From: Tangfeifania diversioriginum
GTDB lineage: Bacteria > Bacteroidota > Bacteroidia > Bacteroidales > Prolixibacteraceae
Length of the DNA: 64,000 nt
Assembly (NCBI RefSeq): GCF_900141875.1
Contig: NZ_FQZE01000028.1
Location: 1-64,000 of the forward strand
Reading direction: 5' to 3'
Shown here one piece after another: positions 35,261 through 44,043 of this stretch. A program made the translations under genes and the position numbers. The notes under the pieces are model-generated. The model did no database searches and was not told the origin of the DNA. It saw nothing but the letters and a program-made list of their open reading frames with translations. The first letter of the stretch is position 1, and every line of letters begins with the position of its first letter.

Positions 35261-36124
35261 ATGAGTATTAACCGACGAGATTTTTTTAAAGCCCTCGGGG
35301 CAACCGGCATGACCATAATCGGACTCAATGCCGCCGGTTCTCCCGGATCCAATTCAGACGATGATACCGAATTTTACGGAATTTTGTACGATTCGAGTAT
35401 CTGCATCGGTTGCAGGGCCTGCGAAAAAGCCTGTGCCGAAACACACGGGCTTCCTGAACCGGAAGATGAAATGGAAGCCGGCGTTCAGCGAAAAACAAGT
35501 GTAACCCAGCGTTGTACCGTTAATGCCTTCGACACAGAAGAAGGCGAAGTGTATGTAAGAAACCAGTGTATGCACTGCAACGAACCAGCGTGTGCAACCG
35601 CCTGTTTAACGCAGGCCATGTACAAAACTAAAGAAGGCCCCGTTATATGGCGCGAAGAAAAATGCATGGGTTGCCGCTACTGCATGGTTTCCTGCCCTTT
35701 TGATGTTCCGAAATTTGAGTACGAAAGTGCCAATCCTATAATTCAGAAGTGTGACATGTGTTACGACCGTATTAAAGAAGGCGAACTGCCGGTGTGCGTT
35801 GAAACATGCGGCGATGCGCTCTATTTTGGAACACGGCGCGAACTCATTGCCGAAGCACGCCGGCGTATTGCTGAATGGCCCGAAATGTATATCGATTCTA
35901 TTTATGGCGAGCATACAGTTGGAGGAACCGGTTATTTGTACCTGTCGCCTGTGCCACACAATGAACTGGGGTTCGATATCAAACTTCAAAAAGAGTCCTA
36001 CCCTTCGTTAACCAAAAGTTTTCTTTACAGTGTTCCCGCTGTAGACGTCCTGGTTCCCTCATTGCTACTCGGACTTCATGCAGCTACTAAAAACAAACAA
36101 AACAAAACCGAAAATCATGACTAG
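35261..36124 (+). CDS. HybA-like periplasmic iron-sulfur protein
   Basis: 287-aa ferredoxin-type protein with a Tat-like signal (NRRDFFKALG). Sixteen cysteines form four [4Fe-4S] motifs: CIGCRACEKAC, CMHCNEPACATAC, CMGCRYCMVSC and the split pair CDMC...CVETC. A C-terminal hydrophobic segment (VPAVDVLVPSLLLGLHAA) can anchor it in the membrane, as in HybA of hydrogenase-2. It should relay electrons between a periplasmic partner and the quinone pool through the adjacent NrfD protein. The usual catalytic partner (hydrogenase or molybdopterin subunit) is absent from the operon. Lies 45 nt after the PstS-GcvH gene and overlaps the next gene by 8 bp. Confidence 0.88.
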   Translation: MSINRRDFFKALGATGMTIIGLNAAGSPGSNSDDDTEFYGILYDSSICIGCRACEKACAETHGLPEPEDEMEAGVQRKTSVTQRCTVNAFDTEEGEVYVRNQCMHCNEPACATACLTQAMYKTKEGPVIWREEKCMGCRYCMVSCPFDVPKFEYESANPIIQKCDMCYDRIKEGELPVCVETCGDALYFGTRRELIAEARRRIAEWPEMYIDSIYGEHTVGGTGYLYLSPVPHNELGFDIKLQKESYPSLTKSFLYSVPAVDVLVPSLLLGLHAATKNKQNKTENHD

Positions 36125-37349
36125 TCCAGCATATCCAATTACAGAAAAGAAGCAAAATCAAACCATCTGGCGGTTTTTGCTGAAAGAATTAAAGCCCAGT
36201 GGCAAATGGCTCACTCCTTTTAACATTATTTCCATTCCGATTATCCTTGTGGGGCTTGCCCTTATCGTTATTCGTTTTACCCACGGTCTTGGTGCCGTAT
36301 CAAATGTTACGCAGGAAGTTCCGTGGGGATTATGGAAAGGATTTAATGTGGTAACCGGCGTAGCTTTTGCCGGCGGTGCTTATGTGCTGACTTTCATTGT
36401 TTATATTCTGAAGGTCGATAAATTCCATTCCATCGTCCGGGTTACCGTTTTGAATGGATTCCTGGCTTATCTTTTTTATACCGGCGCACTGGTTCTCGAT
36501 TTGGGGAAACCATGGAATATTTTCAATCCGGTAATTGGCAATAACTACGGTGTAAGCTCCGTGCTTTTCCTGGTAGCCTGGCATTTCATCCTCTACATTC
36601 TGGGCCTTCTCATTGAATTTTCGCCGGCAGTGGCCGAATGGCTGGGTGCCAAACGTGCCCATAAAATTTTGTCGGGAATGACCATTGGAGCCGTTATTTT
36701 TGGTATCACCCTTTCTGTTTTGCACCAGTCGGGATTGGGGGCTTTGTTCCTCATGGCAAAAGAAAAGATACACCCGCTGTGGTACTCTGAATTTATTCCC
36801 ATTCTGTTTCTCGTATCCAGCGTTTTTGCCGGCCTTTCCATGATTATTTTTGAAGGCTCCATCAGCCAGCAGGTATTTTCAGATCAAATTGATGAAAAAA
36901 GCCGGACCAGGAGAAAAGAGATGCTACAAATCCTGTCGCGTATTTGTGGTTGCAGCATGTTTATTTACCTGTTTTTGCAGCTGCTGGTGTTTATTCACGG
37001 ACAGCGCGGAAGTTACATCAACTCATCAATGGGCTACTGGTTTTTGGTTGAAATGGTTGGCTTTGTGCTCGTTCCCATGGTTTTGTTTATACTCAGCTAC
37101 CGCAAGCCCAACATTCTACTCATAAGAATTGCAGCTATTATGACCATCATCGGTATTATCCTAAACCGGCTCAATGTTTCCATCATTGCTTTCCGGTGGG
37201 ATGCAGCTGTGCGTTACGTTCCCTCGTGGATGGAAATTGTTATCAGCATAACCATCATTCTCATCCAAATCTGGATTTTCAGGTGGATTATCAACCGGAT
37301 GCCGGTTTTCAAAGGCTCACCTTCATGGGCAAAACATAAAAACGATTAA
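36117..37349 (+). CDS. NrfD/HybB family quinone-site membrane protein
   Basis: 410-aa polytopic membrane protein with about ten helices, of the NrfD/PsrC/HybB family that exchanges electrons between a periplasmic iron-sulfur protein and quinone. Family-like features are the first helix region LTPFNIISIPIILVGL, the loop QEVPWGLWKGFNVVTGVAFAGGAY, VLDLGKPWNIFNP, and the final helices with RLNVSIIAFRWDAAVRYVPSWMEI. I start it at ATG 36117, overlapping the HybA-like stop by 8 bp; ATG 36078 would overlap it by 47 bp and adds no conserved sequence. It contains no haem-type motif that I recognise. Confidence 0.9.
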   Translation: MTSPAYPITEKKQNQTIWRFLLKELKPSGKWLTPFNIISIPIILVGLALIVIRFTHGLGAVSNVTQEVPWGLWKGFNVVTGVAFAGGAYVLTFIVYILKVDKFHSIVRVTVLNGFLAYLFYTGALVLDLGKPWNIFNPVIGNNYGVSSVLFLVAWHFILYILGLLIEFSPAVAEWLGAKRAHKILSGMTIGAVIFGITLSVLHQSGLGALFLMAKEKIHPLWYSEFIPILFLVSSVFAGLSMIIFEGSISQQVFSDQIDEKSRTRRKEMLQILSRICGCSMFIYLFLQLLVFIHGQRGSYINSSMGYWFLVEMVGFVLVPMVLFILSYRKPNILLIRIAAIMTIIGIILNRLNVSIIAFRWDAAVRYVPSWMEIVISITIILIQIWIFRWIINRMPVFKGSPSWAKHKND

Positions 37350-37393
37350 TCATGTTGCCGCAAGATTCTGCCGGTAACTTAAAACTATAAATT

Positions 37394-38104
37394 ATGGATG
37401 GATTTAGCTACACAAATATTTTTGAAACAAAAGGAATCGAATACATCACCATCATTTTCTTTTTCCTTATCCTTATTCCTTTTTGGTTGTTCATCAACAG
37501 AAAAGTAAAGCAACCTGCATTTATCGAAAAAGCAAAGGGTTTTATTACTGCCAGTTCTCTTCGGATACCTCAGGGTGTATTTTTCAGTAAGTATCATACC
37601 TGGGCACATCTTGAAAAAAACGGCGAAGCACGTGTTGGCCTCGACGATTTACTGATTCACATCACGGGCGATGTAAAGATCACACAGGTAAAGCAACCTG
37701 GCGAAAAAATCAAAAAAGGTGAACTGCTTGCCCGGATTGGTTACAACGGAAACACCCTGAAAATTCTTTCTCCGGTTTCAGGAATCGTTCAGGAAACCAA
37801 TGCGGCCCTTTCTGAAAATCCGGGCGTAATAAAAGACGACCCGTACAATTTGGGATGGATTTACTCCTTGCAGCCAACCAACTGGAAAGAAGATACCAAT
37901 TCGTGTTACCTGGCTGAAGATGCCTCCAACTGGGCTGTTCGGGAGCTGGAACGTTTCAAGGATTTCCTGGCGGTTTCAACTGCAAAATTAACCCCCGAAC
38001 CCATGGGCGTTATGCTGCAGGATGGTGGAGAAATAGTTGAAAAACCGCTGGAAAAATTTCCGAAAGAGATTTGGGACGATTTTCAGAAGAATTTTCTTTC
38101 CTGA
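37394..38104 (+). CDS. Membrane-anchored GcvH-like protein without a lipoyl lysine
   Basis: 236-aa protein: one N-terminal membrane helix (about 16-34) followed by NRKVKQ, so the body is cytoplasmic by the positive-inside rule. Residues 62-155 follow GcvH (FFSKYHTWAHLE, VGLDDLLIHITGDV, LSPVSGIVQETN, DDPYNLGWIYSL). Aligned without gaps to E. coli GcvH, the lipoylated Lys64 falls on Gly119 (YNGN), so lipoylation at the normal site is not possible. The C-terminal 80 residues (RFKDFLAV, MLQDGGEI, PKEIWDDFQ) match those of the first gene of the operon, which points to a shared binding partner. This is not a glycine-cleavage component: no gcvP, gcvT or lipoate gene is nearby. A strong terminator follows. 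Confidence 0.8.
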   Translation: MDGFSYTNIFETKGIEYITIIFFFLILIPFWLFINRKVKQPAFIEKAKGFITASSLRIPQGVFFSKYHTWAHLEKNGEARVGLDDLLIHITGDVKITQVKQPGEKIKKGELLARIGYNGNTLKILSPVSGIVQETNAALSENPGVIKDDPYNLGWIYSLQPTNWKEDTNSCYLAEDASNWAVRELERFKDFLAVSTAKLTPEPMGVMLQDGGEIVEKPLEKFPKEIWDDFQKNFLS

Positions 38105-38154
38105 TTTTTCAGAGGAAAAATTTTAAGTCCTTAACGGACTTATTTTAAAATTTG

Positions 38155-38189
38155 GAAGCGATGTGCATAATGCATCGCTTCTTTTTTTC
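38155..38189 (+). terminator. Intrinsic terminator of the NrfD-GcvH operon
   Basis: GAAGCGATG (38155-38163) pairs perfectly with CATCGCTTC (38173-38181) and is followed by seven T. A second small hairpin, AAGTCC-TTAAC-GGACTT, precedes it at 38125-38141. Confidence 0.8.
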
Positions 38190-38270
38190 AAATATTAAAC
38201 CTTCAACCAACTCAATTTAAGCACTTTAATTACCAGCGGACTGAAATGGTATGGCTTTTGCATTTTACGG

Positions 38271-38290
38271 GTGAAGAAATGACTCTTCAC
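38271..38290 (+). promoter_or_regulatory. Perfect inverted repeat before the His/Tyr- and Arg/Ser-rich protein
   Basis: GTGAAGA and TCTTCAC, a perfect 7-bp inverted repeat with a 6-nt spacer, end 15 nt before the ATG at 38306. It could be an operator or a leader hairpin. No U-tract follows, so it is not a terminator. Function inferred from position only. Confidence 0.35.
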
Positions 38291-38305
38291 TAAAAATTAA
38301 AAGTC

Positions 38306-39934
38306 ATGAAAAATTTAGTAATCACATTAATCATCTCACTGCTTACAGCAGGCTGGAGCATAGCCGGGGCACAAAATTATCCGGATGAATATCTGGGTTT
38401 GCCAGGTGATAATTTAAATCTCTATGCAGTAATGAAACTCTTCCAGGAATCAGAAACCCTTGAAGATTTTGAAAAAAACCTGAATGATGAAAACACTATG
38501 GTGAATAACCTCGACCTGAATGGCGACAACCTGGTCGATTACATTATGGTGTATGATTATGTTGACAGAAACGTTCACAACATTGTTTTGCGCGTTGCAA
38601 TCAATCAGAATGAAACACAAGACGTTGCTGTTTTTACTGTTCAGCAATTTGACAACGGTTCCGTTCAGTTACAACTGATTGGCGACGAGCTGCTTTATGG
38701 CGAAAACTACATCGTTGAGCCGTATTATGCCGAAAACGGGGCAACTCCAAATCCGGGTTACGTAGGTAATACCCGGGCTGGCAAAAATGTTACAGTAGTT
38801 CATACCAACACTTACCACGTTGCAGAGTGGCCGGTAATCAGGTATATCTACCTCCCTTCATACACTGTCTGGCGTTCATCATGGTACTGGGGTTACAGGC
38901 CCGTTTACTGGAACCCGTGGCGTCCGTTCTACTGGCACACCTACTACGGATACCACTCTCACTACCATCATCATTACCATGCACATTACCGCCACTGGAA
39001 TCATTACCGTTATTCGCGGTATAAAAATCATTACTACACCAGCATCAGGACTTATTCGCCAAGGATAACCGTAAACATTAACAAAGGCGTTTACAAAAAA
39101 ACCTATTCCCGTCCCGATCTGAAGGAAAGGGGAGAAGTGCTTTACGCCCGAAAAAATTCAGGCAGAAATTCCACTTCATACAGAAATTCTGCAAATGGAA
39201 GAACCAGGGCAGCCAGCACCTCCACGGCCAGAAGGGTACGTACAAATACTCAGAACAATTCCGGAAACCGTTCGGCTGTCAGGGCTTCGGCCAGACAAAG
39301 AAGCAATACGGCCGTTAATCAGCGGAACAGTGCTGCACGAAAATCTGCTAACGTCAGAAGCAACAGAAACAACACGAATCCTTCGGTTAGGCAGAATTCA
39401 GGAGCAACGCGAAATACATCAGTTACCAGGGTGCGCAAAGCAACCGAAGCCAGGTCAGCCAGAAAAAGCACCGGCACAGCTGTAAGACAGGGAAGTTCAA
39501 ATAACGACAGGGCAGTGAACATAAAAAACTCAACTGTCAGAAGCACCAACAGAGCTGTTCGTAGTTCATCGGCAAATACTTCAAAACGGCCGGCAGTTAC
39601 ACGACAGGCAAGAAGCAGCACACCCAGGAAGTCTGCCACGATTTCCTCAGGGAACACTACGAGACGTTCGGCTGTGAGCCGGTCCACCAACAATGTTTCC
39701 AGAAGATCGGCACCTTCGGTTTCGAGGCAGCGTGCACCAAAAACCAAATCGGCATCCAAAGTGAGTAGTTCAAGGAGTTCGCGCCGGTCAGCTCCTAAAG
39801 TGAGTACCTCACGGAGTACTTCCCGCAAGTCTGCTCCATCTGTAAGCAGAAGTTCTTCATCCAGAAGCTCTTCTCCTTCAGTAAAAAGCAGCAGATCCAG
39901 CAGCTCTTCAAGAGGAAGCTCACGGCGCAGATAA
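38306..39934 (+). CDS. Exported protein with His/Tyr-rich segment and Arg/Ser-rich tail
   Basis: 542-aa protein of unknown function. A signal peptide (LVITLIISLLTAGWSIAGAQ) leads to a folded part of about 140 residues (YPDEYLGLPGDNLNLYAVMKLFQES) including NLDLNGDNLVDYIMVYDYV, which looks like a calcium-binding DxNxDxxxD loop. Residues about 190-250 are extremely rich in Tyr, Trp and His (for example YHSHYHHHYHAHYRHW), suggesting metal or surface binding. The last 260 residues are low-complexity Arg/Ser/Asn/Thr ending in RSSSSSRGSSRRR, strongly basic and probably disordered. Similar Tyr/Trp-Lys/Arg-rich exported proteins occur in Bacteroidota. It is flanked by its own terminators. Confidence 0.6.
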   Translation: MKNLVITLIISLLTAGWSIAGAQNYPDEYLGLPGDNLNLYAVMKLFQESETLEDFEKNLNDENTMVNNLDLNGDNLVDYIMVYDYVDRNVHNIVLRVAINQNETQDVAVFTVQQFDNGSVQLQLIGDELLYGENYIVEPYYAENGATPNPGYVGNTRAGKNVTVVHTNTYHVAEWPVIRYIYLPSYTVWRSSWYWGYRPVYWNPWRPFYWHTYYGYHSHYHHHYHAHYRHWNHYRYSRYKNHYYTSIRTYSPRITVNINKGVYKKTYSRPDLKERGEVLYARKNSGRNSTSYRNSANGRTRAASTSTARRVRTNTQNNSGNRSAVRASARQRSNTAVNQRNSAARKSANVRSNRNNTNPSVRQNSGATRNTSVTRVRKATEARSARKSTGTAVRQGSSNNDRAVNIKNSTVRSTNRAVRSSSANTSKRPAVTRQARSSTPRKSATISSGNTTRRSAVSRSTNNVSRRSAPSVSRQRAPKTKSASKVSSSRSSRRSAPKVSTSRSTSRKSAPSVSRSSSSRSSSPSVKSSRSSSSSRGSSRRR

Positions 39935-39978
39935 CAACAATGTGATTACTAATCAAAATATGGATATACAATTCTTAC

Positions 39979-40013
39979 AGCCTTCTCTGGTCATTCAGAG
40001 CGGGCTTTTTTTT
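39979..40013 (+). terminator. Intrinsic terminator between the Arg/Ser-rich gene and CE15 gene
   Basis: CTCTG pairs with CAGAG around GTCATT, extended by GCC/GGC, followed by a run of nine T. It lies between two convergent genes and serves the plus-strand one. Confidence 0.65.
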
Positions 40014-40024
40014 GAAATGAAACT

Positions 40025-41356
40025 TTATTTTTCGAAATACCTTTCAGCAAACTCTATGAACCACGGCCAGTTGGGTTTATTGGTGTGGCCGCCTTCGTGC
40101 TGCCGGAAAGCCACATCGCCGTCAACCAGTGTTTCCTGCGGAGGGAACAACATGGTGCGCATGCTTCTTTTACCCAAAAGTTCGTAAACCGGACCGGCCA
40201 TCGCGCCACCCAAAAACATCCCTTTAGCATCCACCCACTGGCCTTCGACAGCCGCCGAACCTGAGCTGATAAAAACCGGGCGGGGAGCACACAATGCGAC
40301 CAAATGGTGCGCATCCACCGGTAAATCTTCCTGCGTAAGCGGGCCGGCATATTTTATAGAGTTCCCGGCAAACCAGTGGTATTCTGCGGAACTTGCGAGA
40401 TTTTCAACCTGTTCACCAAAAACCCGGTGCAAAATTTTTGCGCCGCCGGCTCCCGATGAGCCAATAAAACCAATTGCAATGCGCGGTTCGTATGCCATTG
40501 CAACCAGTGCCGCTTTCCCGTACCGCGAAAGTCCTTCAATCCCGACGCGGGTTTCATCCACCTCTTTATCAGTTTCAAAATAGTCAATCGCCCGGCTGGC
40601 TCCCCATGCCCAGGCGCGGAGTGCTCCCCAGTCGTCCACATTACGCGGTTTTCCTTTGTTCACCAAACCAATAATTCCCTGCCGCAAACCGGCGCCGTTA
40701 TCGGCCTGTACACTTACCGGAACAAGTACGGCGTAGCCCCACCCTTTTTGCAGCAACTGCTGTTTCCAGGTGAGTTCATCATCATTCTGGATTCTTCCAA
40801 ATCCAGCAGGCCAGTTAAACCCAAATTCCATAATCACCGGAACCGCTTCCCCGGATTCTGGCGGGATTCCCAGTGTCAAATCAATTTCAACATCAATTTC
40901 GGGATAAGAGGAATTATCCACCACACCTTTCAGTTGCTTAATTTTTACCGGAAAGTCGCCATCCATCGTATCATTTTCGCTCACAATTTCCCATTTCACA
41001 CCGGGAATACTTTCAGGGAGACGGCCGTAAATTTCGCGGTCAAACAGTTCGAAAATTTCGGCGCGGCGTTTCTCCCACTGCTCGCGTGTAATTACTTTGG
41101 TTCCATTGTTAAAAACCAATGGATTGGGCAAAAAATAGGGCTGGACTTTGGCTTCGTCAGAAATGGCTGCATTGGGTGCTTCGGGATTTCCCGACGGACC
41201 GGGGCGCAATTCCGAAATGCCCAGTTTTTCCATCATTAGTTTGTGATCTTCGTAACTGAGACGGTTTATACTGTCGCGGTATTGCTGCGAAAATTGAGCA
41301 GATACAAAGGAAGAAACGAAAACTCCCAGAAGTAAAAAAAATCCCGATTTATTCAT
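40025..41356 (-). CDS. CE15-type glucuronoyl esterase
   Basis: 443-aa secreted alpha/beta-hydrolase with a signal peptide (FFLLLGVFVSSFVSAQ). The nucleophile motif GLSRYGKAAL near residue 275 is the G(C/L)SRxGKA signature of carbohydrate esterase family 15. The catalytic His is in RQHEGGHTNKPNW, and the YFxxRR-like HREQ region lies upstream of the fold in REQWEKRRAEIFELFDREIYGRLP. CE15 enzymes cut the ester between glucuronic acid side chains of xylan and lignin alcohols. It lies next to GH127, GH95 and GH43 genes acting on the same type of polymer, but on the opposite strand. Confidence 0.88.
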   Translation of the reverse strand: MNKSGFFLLLGVFVSSFVSAQFSQQYRDSINRLSYEDHKLMMEKLGISELRPGPSGNPEAPNAAISDEAKVQPYFLPNPLVFNNGTKVITREQWEKRRAEIFELFDREIYGRLPESIPGVKWEIVSENDTMDGDFPVKIKQLKGVVDNSSYPEIDVEIDLTLGIPPESGEAVPVIMEFGFNWPAGFGRIQNDDELTWKQQLLQKGWGYAVLVPVSVQADNGAGLRQGIIGLVNKGKPRNVDDWGALRAWAWGASRAIDYFETDKEVDETRVGIEGLSRYGKAALVAMAYEPRIAIGFIGSSGAGGAKILHRVFGEQVENLASSAEYHWFAGNSIKYAGPLTQEDLPVDAHHLVALCAPRPVFISSGSAAVEGQWVDAKGMFLGGAMAGPVYELLGKRSMRTMLFPPQETLVDGDVAFRQHEGGHTNKPNWPWFIEFAERYFEK

Positions 41357-41521
41357 TATTCAGTTTGTTTAAGTACCTATTCCTGCGCAAGTTAATTTAT
41401 TTCAGTCAGATTGTCCAAATACACATAAATTTAGGTTTTTTCTTTTAAGGTGATAAATTTTTTGATTAGAGTATTTCCGTGAGTTTGCCACATGTTTTTA
41501 AATAGGTTGAAAAAATTTCTT

Positions 41522-41554
41522 TTTAACAGTATTTTTTACTTTTTTTAAAGTTTG
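41522..41554 (+). promoter_or_regulatory. 25-bp repeat (copy 1) with TTTG, upstream of the GH127 gene
   Basis: The 25-bp sequence at 41522-41546 (TTTAACAGT, then A and T runs split by AC) recurs identically at 44044-44068 upstream of the esterase gene. In both places TTTG follows after 4 nt. Here TTTG (41551-41554) is followed 20 nt later by TATTTTTA (41575-41582), a fair match to the Bacteroidota -33/-7 promoter, so the 25-mer would sit just upstream of the promoter, where an activator would bind (inference). Confidence 0.5.
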
Positions 41555-41607
41555 GTAAGACAGCTGATTTAGCGTATTTTTAATGTGAATGTATTTAATT
41601 GCAGGTT

Positions 41608-43989
41608 ATGAAGGATTTTCTGTTTTCTATATTGGTTTTCATAACATGTATTGGGAATTCAGCCATTTCAAATGGACAAAACTACTCCAATACATTTCCG
41701 CCGGCCGATGTGGTTTTGCTGGATGGCCCTTTCAAACATGCCCGCGATCTCAACATACAGTATCTCCTGCAATATGATGTTGACCGGCTACTGGCGCCCT
41801 ACCGCAAAGTAGCCGGCCTGAAACCAAAGGCCGAAAGTTACGAAAACTGGATTGGCCTGGATGGTCACATTGGCGGGCACTATCTTTCGGCTATGGCTAT
41901 GAATTACGCAGCAACTGGCAACCCGGAATGTAAAAAAAGAATGGATTACATGCTGGCCGAATTAAAAGCCTGCCAGAATGCCAATGTCAAAAATAACCCG
42001 GAATGGGGAGTTGGTTATGTGGGTGGAGTTCCCGGAAGCGATGAAATCTGGTCTGCTTTTCAAAAAAATAACCTCGGTGCATTTCGCCGTTCGTGGGTGC
42101 CGTGGTACAACCTGCATAAAATGTATGCCGGCTTGCGCGATGCCTGGTGGTACGGGAAAAGCGAAGTAGCCAGAAATATGTTCCTGAAATTTTGCGACTG
42201 GGAAATTGAAATCACTTCAGGTTTTTCTGATGACGAAATGGAGGCTATGCTGGGAACAGAGCACGGCGGCATGAATGAAGTTTTTGCCGATGCGTATGCC
42301 ATTTCGGGCGATGAAAAATATTTAACTGCTGCCAAACGTTTTTCGCACAAATTTTTACTGGAGCCAATGGCCGAAGGCCACGACAATCTGGATAATTTAC
42401 ATGCCAATACACAAGTTCCCAAAGCAGTCGGATTTCAACGAATTGCGGAACTAAGCAGCGATGAAAAATATGCAAAAGCCGGACAGTTTTTCTGGGAAAC
42501 GGTTACCAGAAACCGCAGTTTGGCTTTTGGCGGTAACAGCCGGCGCGAACATTTTCCGGCAGCATCGGCATGCACCGATTATGTGGAGGATGTGGAAGGA
42601 CCGGAGTCGTGCAACACCCACAATATGCTCAAATTAACGGAAGGTTTGTTCCGAGCTCAACCGCAGGCCAGATATGCCGATTATTACGAAAGGGCGATGT
42701 TTAATCACATACTGTCAACCCAGCATCCCGAACATGGTGGCTACGTTTATTTTACACCGGCAAGGCCGCGTCACTACCGGGTGTATTCTGCGCCTAATGA
42801 GGCCATGTGGTGTTGTGTGGGCACGGGAATGGAAAACCACGGAAAGTACAATGAATTCATTTACACACATCAGGATAACTCACTGTATTTAAACCTGTTT
42901 ATCGCATCGGAACTGAATTGGAAAGAAAAAGGAATTCAAATCAGGCAGGAAACAAATTTTCCGTTTGAAGAGAAAACCAGGTTACAGGTAATTGATGGTT
43001 CGGCACATTTTGAATTGAAAATTCGTTATCCGGGGTGGGTTGCTGGAAACAAATTGAAAATTACTGTGAATGGCAAGGAATTTCAGGTTAAAACAAATCC
43101 ATCTTCTTACGTTTCGCTCGATCGTACCTGGAAAGAAGGGGATGAAATTGAGATTTTATTGCCCATGGCTCACCGGCTCGAGCAGTTGCCCAACGTTTCC
43201 AACTATTACGCATTTATGTACGGGCCGGTGCTTCTTGCAGCCAAAACCGGCACTCAGAATTTAGCCGGACTGGTGGCCGACGACAGCCGCTGGGGCCATA
43301 TCGCTCACGGGGAAAGACTCCCGGTGGATATGGCACCGGTGATCATTGGAAATAGTATTGCTGAAATTACTGAAAAACTGAATCCTGTAGAAAATAAACC
43401 GCTGACCTTTTCAATTTCAAATCTCAACCTGTTAAATCCGCAGGAGATTGAACTGGAACCCTTTTTTCAAATCCACGATGCCCGTTATATGATGTACTGG
43501 ATGGTTTTGTCTGAATCCGGTTATGAAGCCTATCTCGATTCTGTTGCCCGGGCCGAAGAAACAATGCTGGAACTGCAAAAACAAACCATCGATTATGTGG
43601 CCACCGGCGAACAGCAGCCGGAAGCAGACCATGCCATGGAAACAAAAAATTCACATTCAGGAACCAATTTAAATGAATTTTACCGGGATGCCGGAGATGG
43701 CGGCTATTTCAGCTACCGGTTTGAAACCGATGGTGAAGAAAATTTGTCGCTCATGGTACGTTACTGGGGATACGAATGGGGCAGCCGGAAATTCGATATT
43801 TTAATCGATGATGAGAAGCTTGTAACGGAAGATAACACCGGAAGATGGCACGAGTCAAAATTTCAGGTTGTCGTTTATGATATCCCAAAGGATATGGTGG
43901 AAGGAAAAGAATCGGTACGGGTAAAATTTCAGGCGCATGAAGGCAGCACTGCAGGCGGTGTTCACTACATCAGGTTGCTTCGAAAATAA
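41608..43989 (+). CDS. GH127 beta-L-arabinofuranosidase (DUF1680)
   Basis: 793-aa exported glycoside hydrolase of family 127. A signal peptide precedes the (alpha/alpha)6 catalytic domain: VLLDGPFKHARDLNIQYLLQYDVDRLLAPYR, GHIGGHYLSAMA, LGTEHGGMNEVFADAY. The zinc site of the family is visible as Glu333-x-Cys335 in GPESCNTHN and the Cys402-Cys403 pair in MWCCVGTGMENHGKY. A beta-sandwich follows (DUF4986-like), then a C-terminal carbohydrate-binding-like domain of about 110 residues (GYFSYRFETDGEENLSLMVRYWG). It removes L-arabinofuranose side chains. I start at ATG 41608; TTG 41599 is less likely. Confidence 0.9.
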   Translation: MKDFLFSILVFITCIGNSAISNGQNYSNTFPPADVVLLDGPFKHARDLNIQYLLQYDVDRLLAPYRKVAGLKPKAESYENWIGLDGHIGGHYLSAMAMNYAATGNPECKKRMDYMLAELKACQNANVKNNPEWGVGYVGGVPGSDEIWSAFQKNNLGAFRRSWVPWYNLHKMYAGLRDAWWYGKSEVARNMFLKFCDWEIEITSGFSDDEMEAMLGTEHGGMNEVFADAYAISGDEKYLTAAKRFSHKFLLEPMAEGHDNLDNLHANTQVPKAVGFQRIAELSSDEKYAKAGQFFWETVTRNRSLAFGGNSRREHFPAASACTDYVEDVEGPESCNTHNMLKLTEGLFRAQPQARYADYYERAMFNHILSTQHPEHGGYVYFTPARPRHYRVYSAPNEAMWCCVGTGMENHGKYNEFIYTHQDNSLYLNLFIASELNWKEKGIQIRQETNFPFEEKTRLQVIDGSAHFELKIRYPGWVAGNKLKITVNGKEFQVKTNPSSYVSLDRTWKEGDEIEILLPMAHRLEQLPNVSNYYAFMYGPVLLAAKTGTQNLAGLVADDSRWGHIAHGERLPVDMAPVIIGNSIAEITEKLNPVENKPLTFSISNLNLLNPQEIELEPFFQIHDARYMMYWMVLSESGYEAYLDSVARAEETMLELQKQTIDYVATGEQQPEADHAMETKNSHSGTNLNEFYRDAGDGGYFSYRFETDGEENLSLMVRYWGYEWGSRKFDILIDDEKLVTEDNTGRWHESKFQVVVYDIPKDMVEGKESVRVKFQAHEGSTAGGVHYIRLLRK

Positions 43990-44043
43990 TAATTTACTGA
44001 GTCATCAAAATATTTTTTGAGATAATGTGTTGTAACATTTTCG

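Noticed and set aside
35261-37349. Hydrogenase-2 or nitrite reductase operon, from the HybA- and NrfD-like genes.
   Set aside because: No hydrogenase large or small subunit, no cytochrome c nitrite reductase and no molybdopterin subunit is present; only the electron-transfer half exists.
37394-38104. Glycine cleavage system H protein.
   Set aside because: It has a membrane anchor, lacks the lipoyl Lys, carries an extra C-terminal domain, and no gcvT, gcvP or lipoate gene is nearby.
39100-39930. Tandem repeat or CRISPR-like array in the Arg/Ser-rich coding tail.
   Set aside because: The repetition is irregular low-complexity coding sequence with no fixed unit or spacer length.
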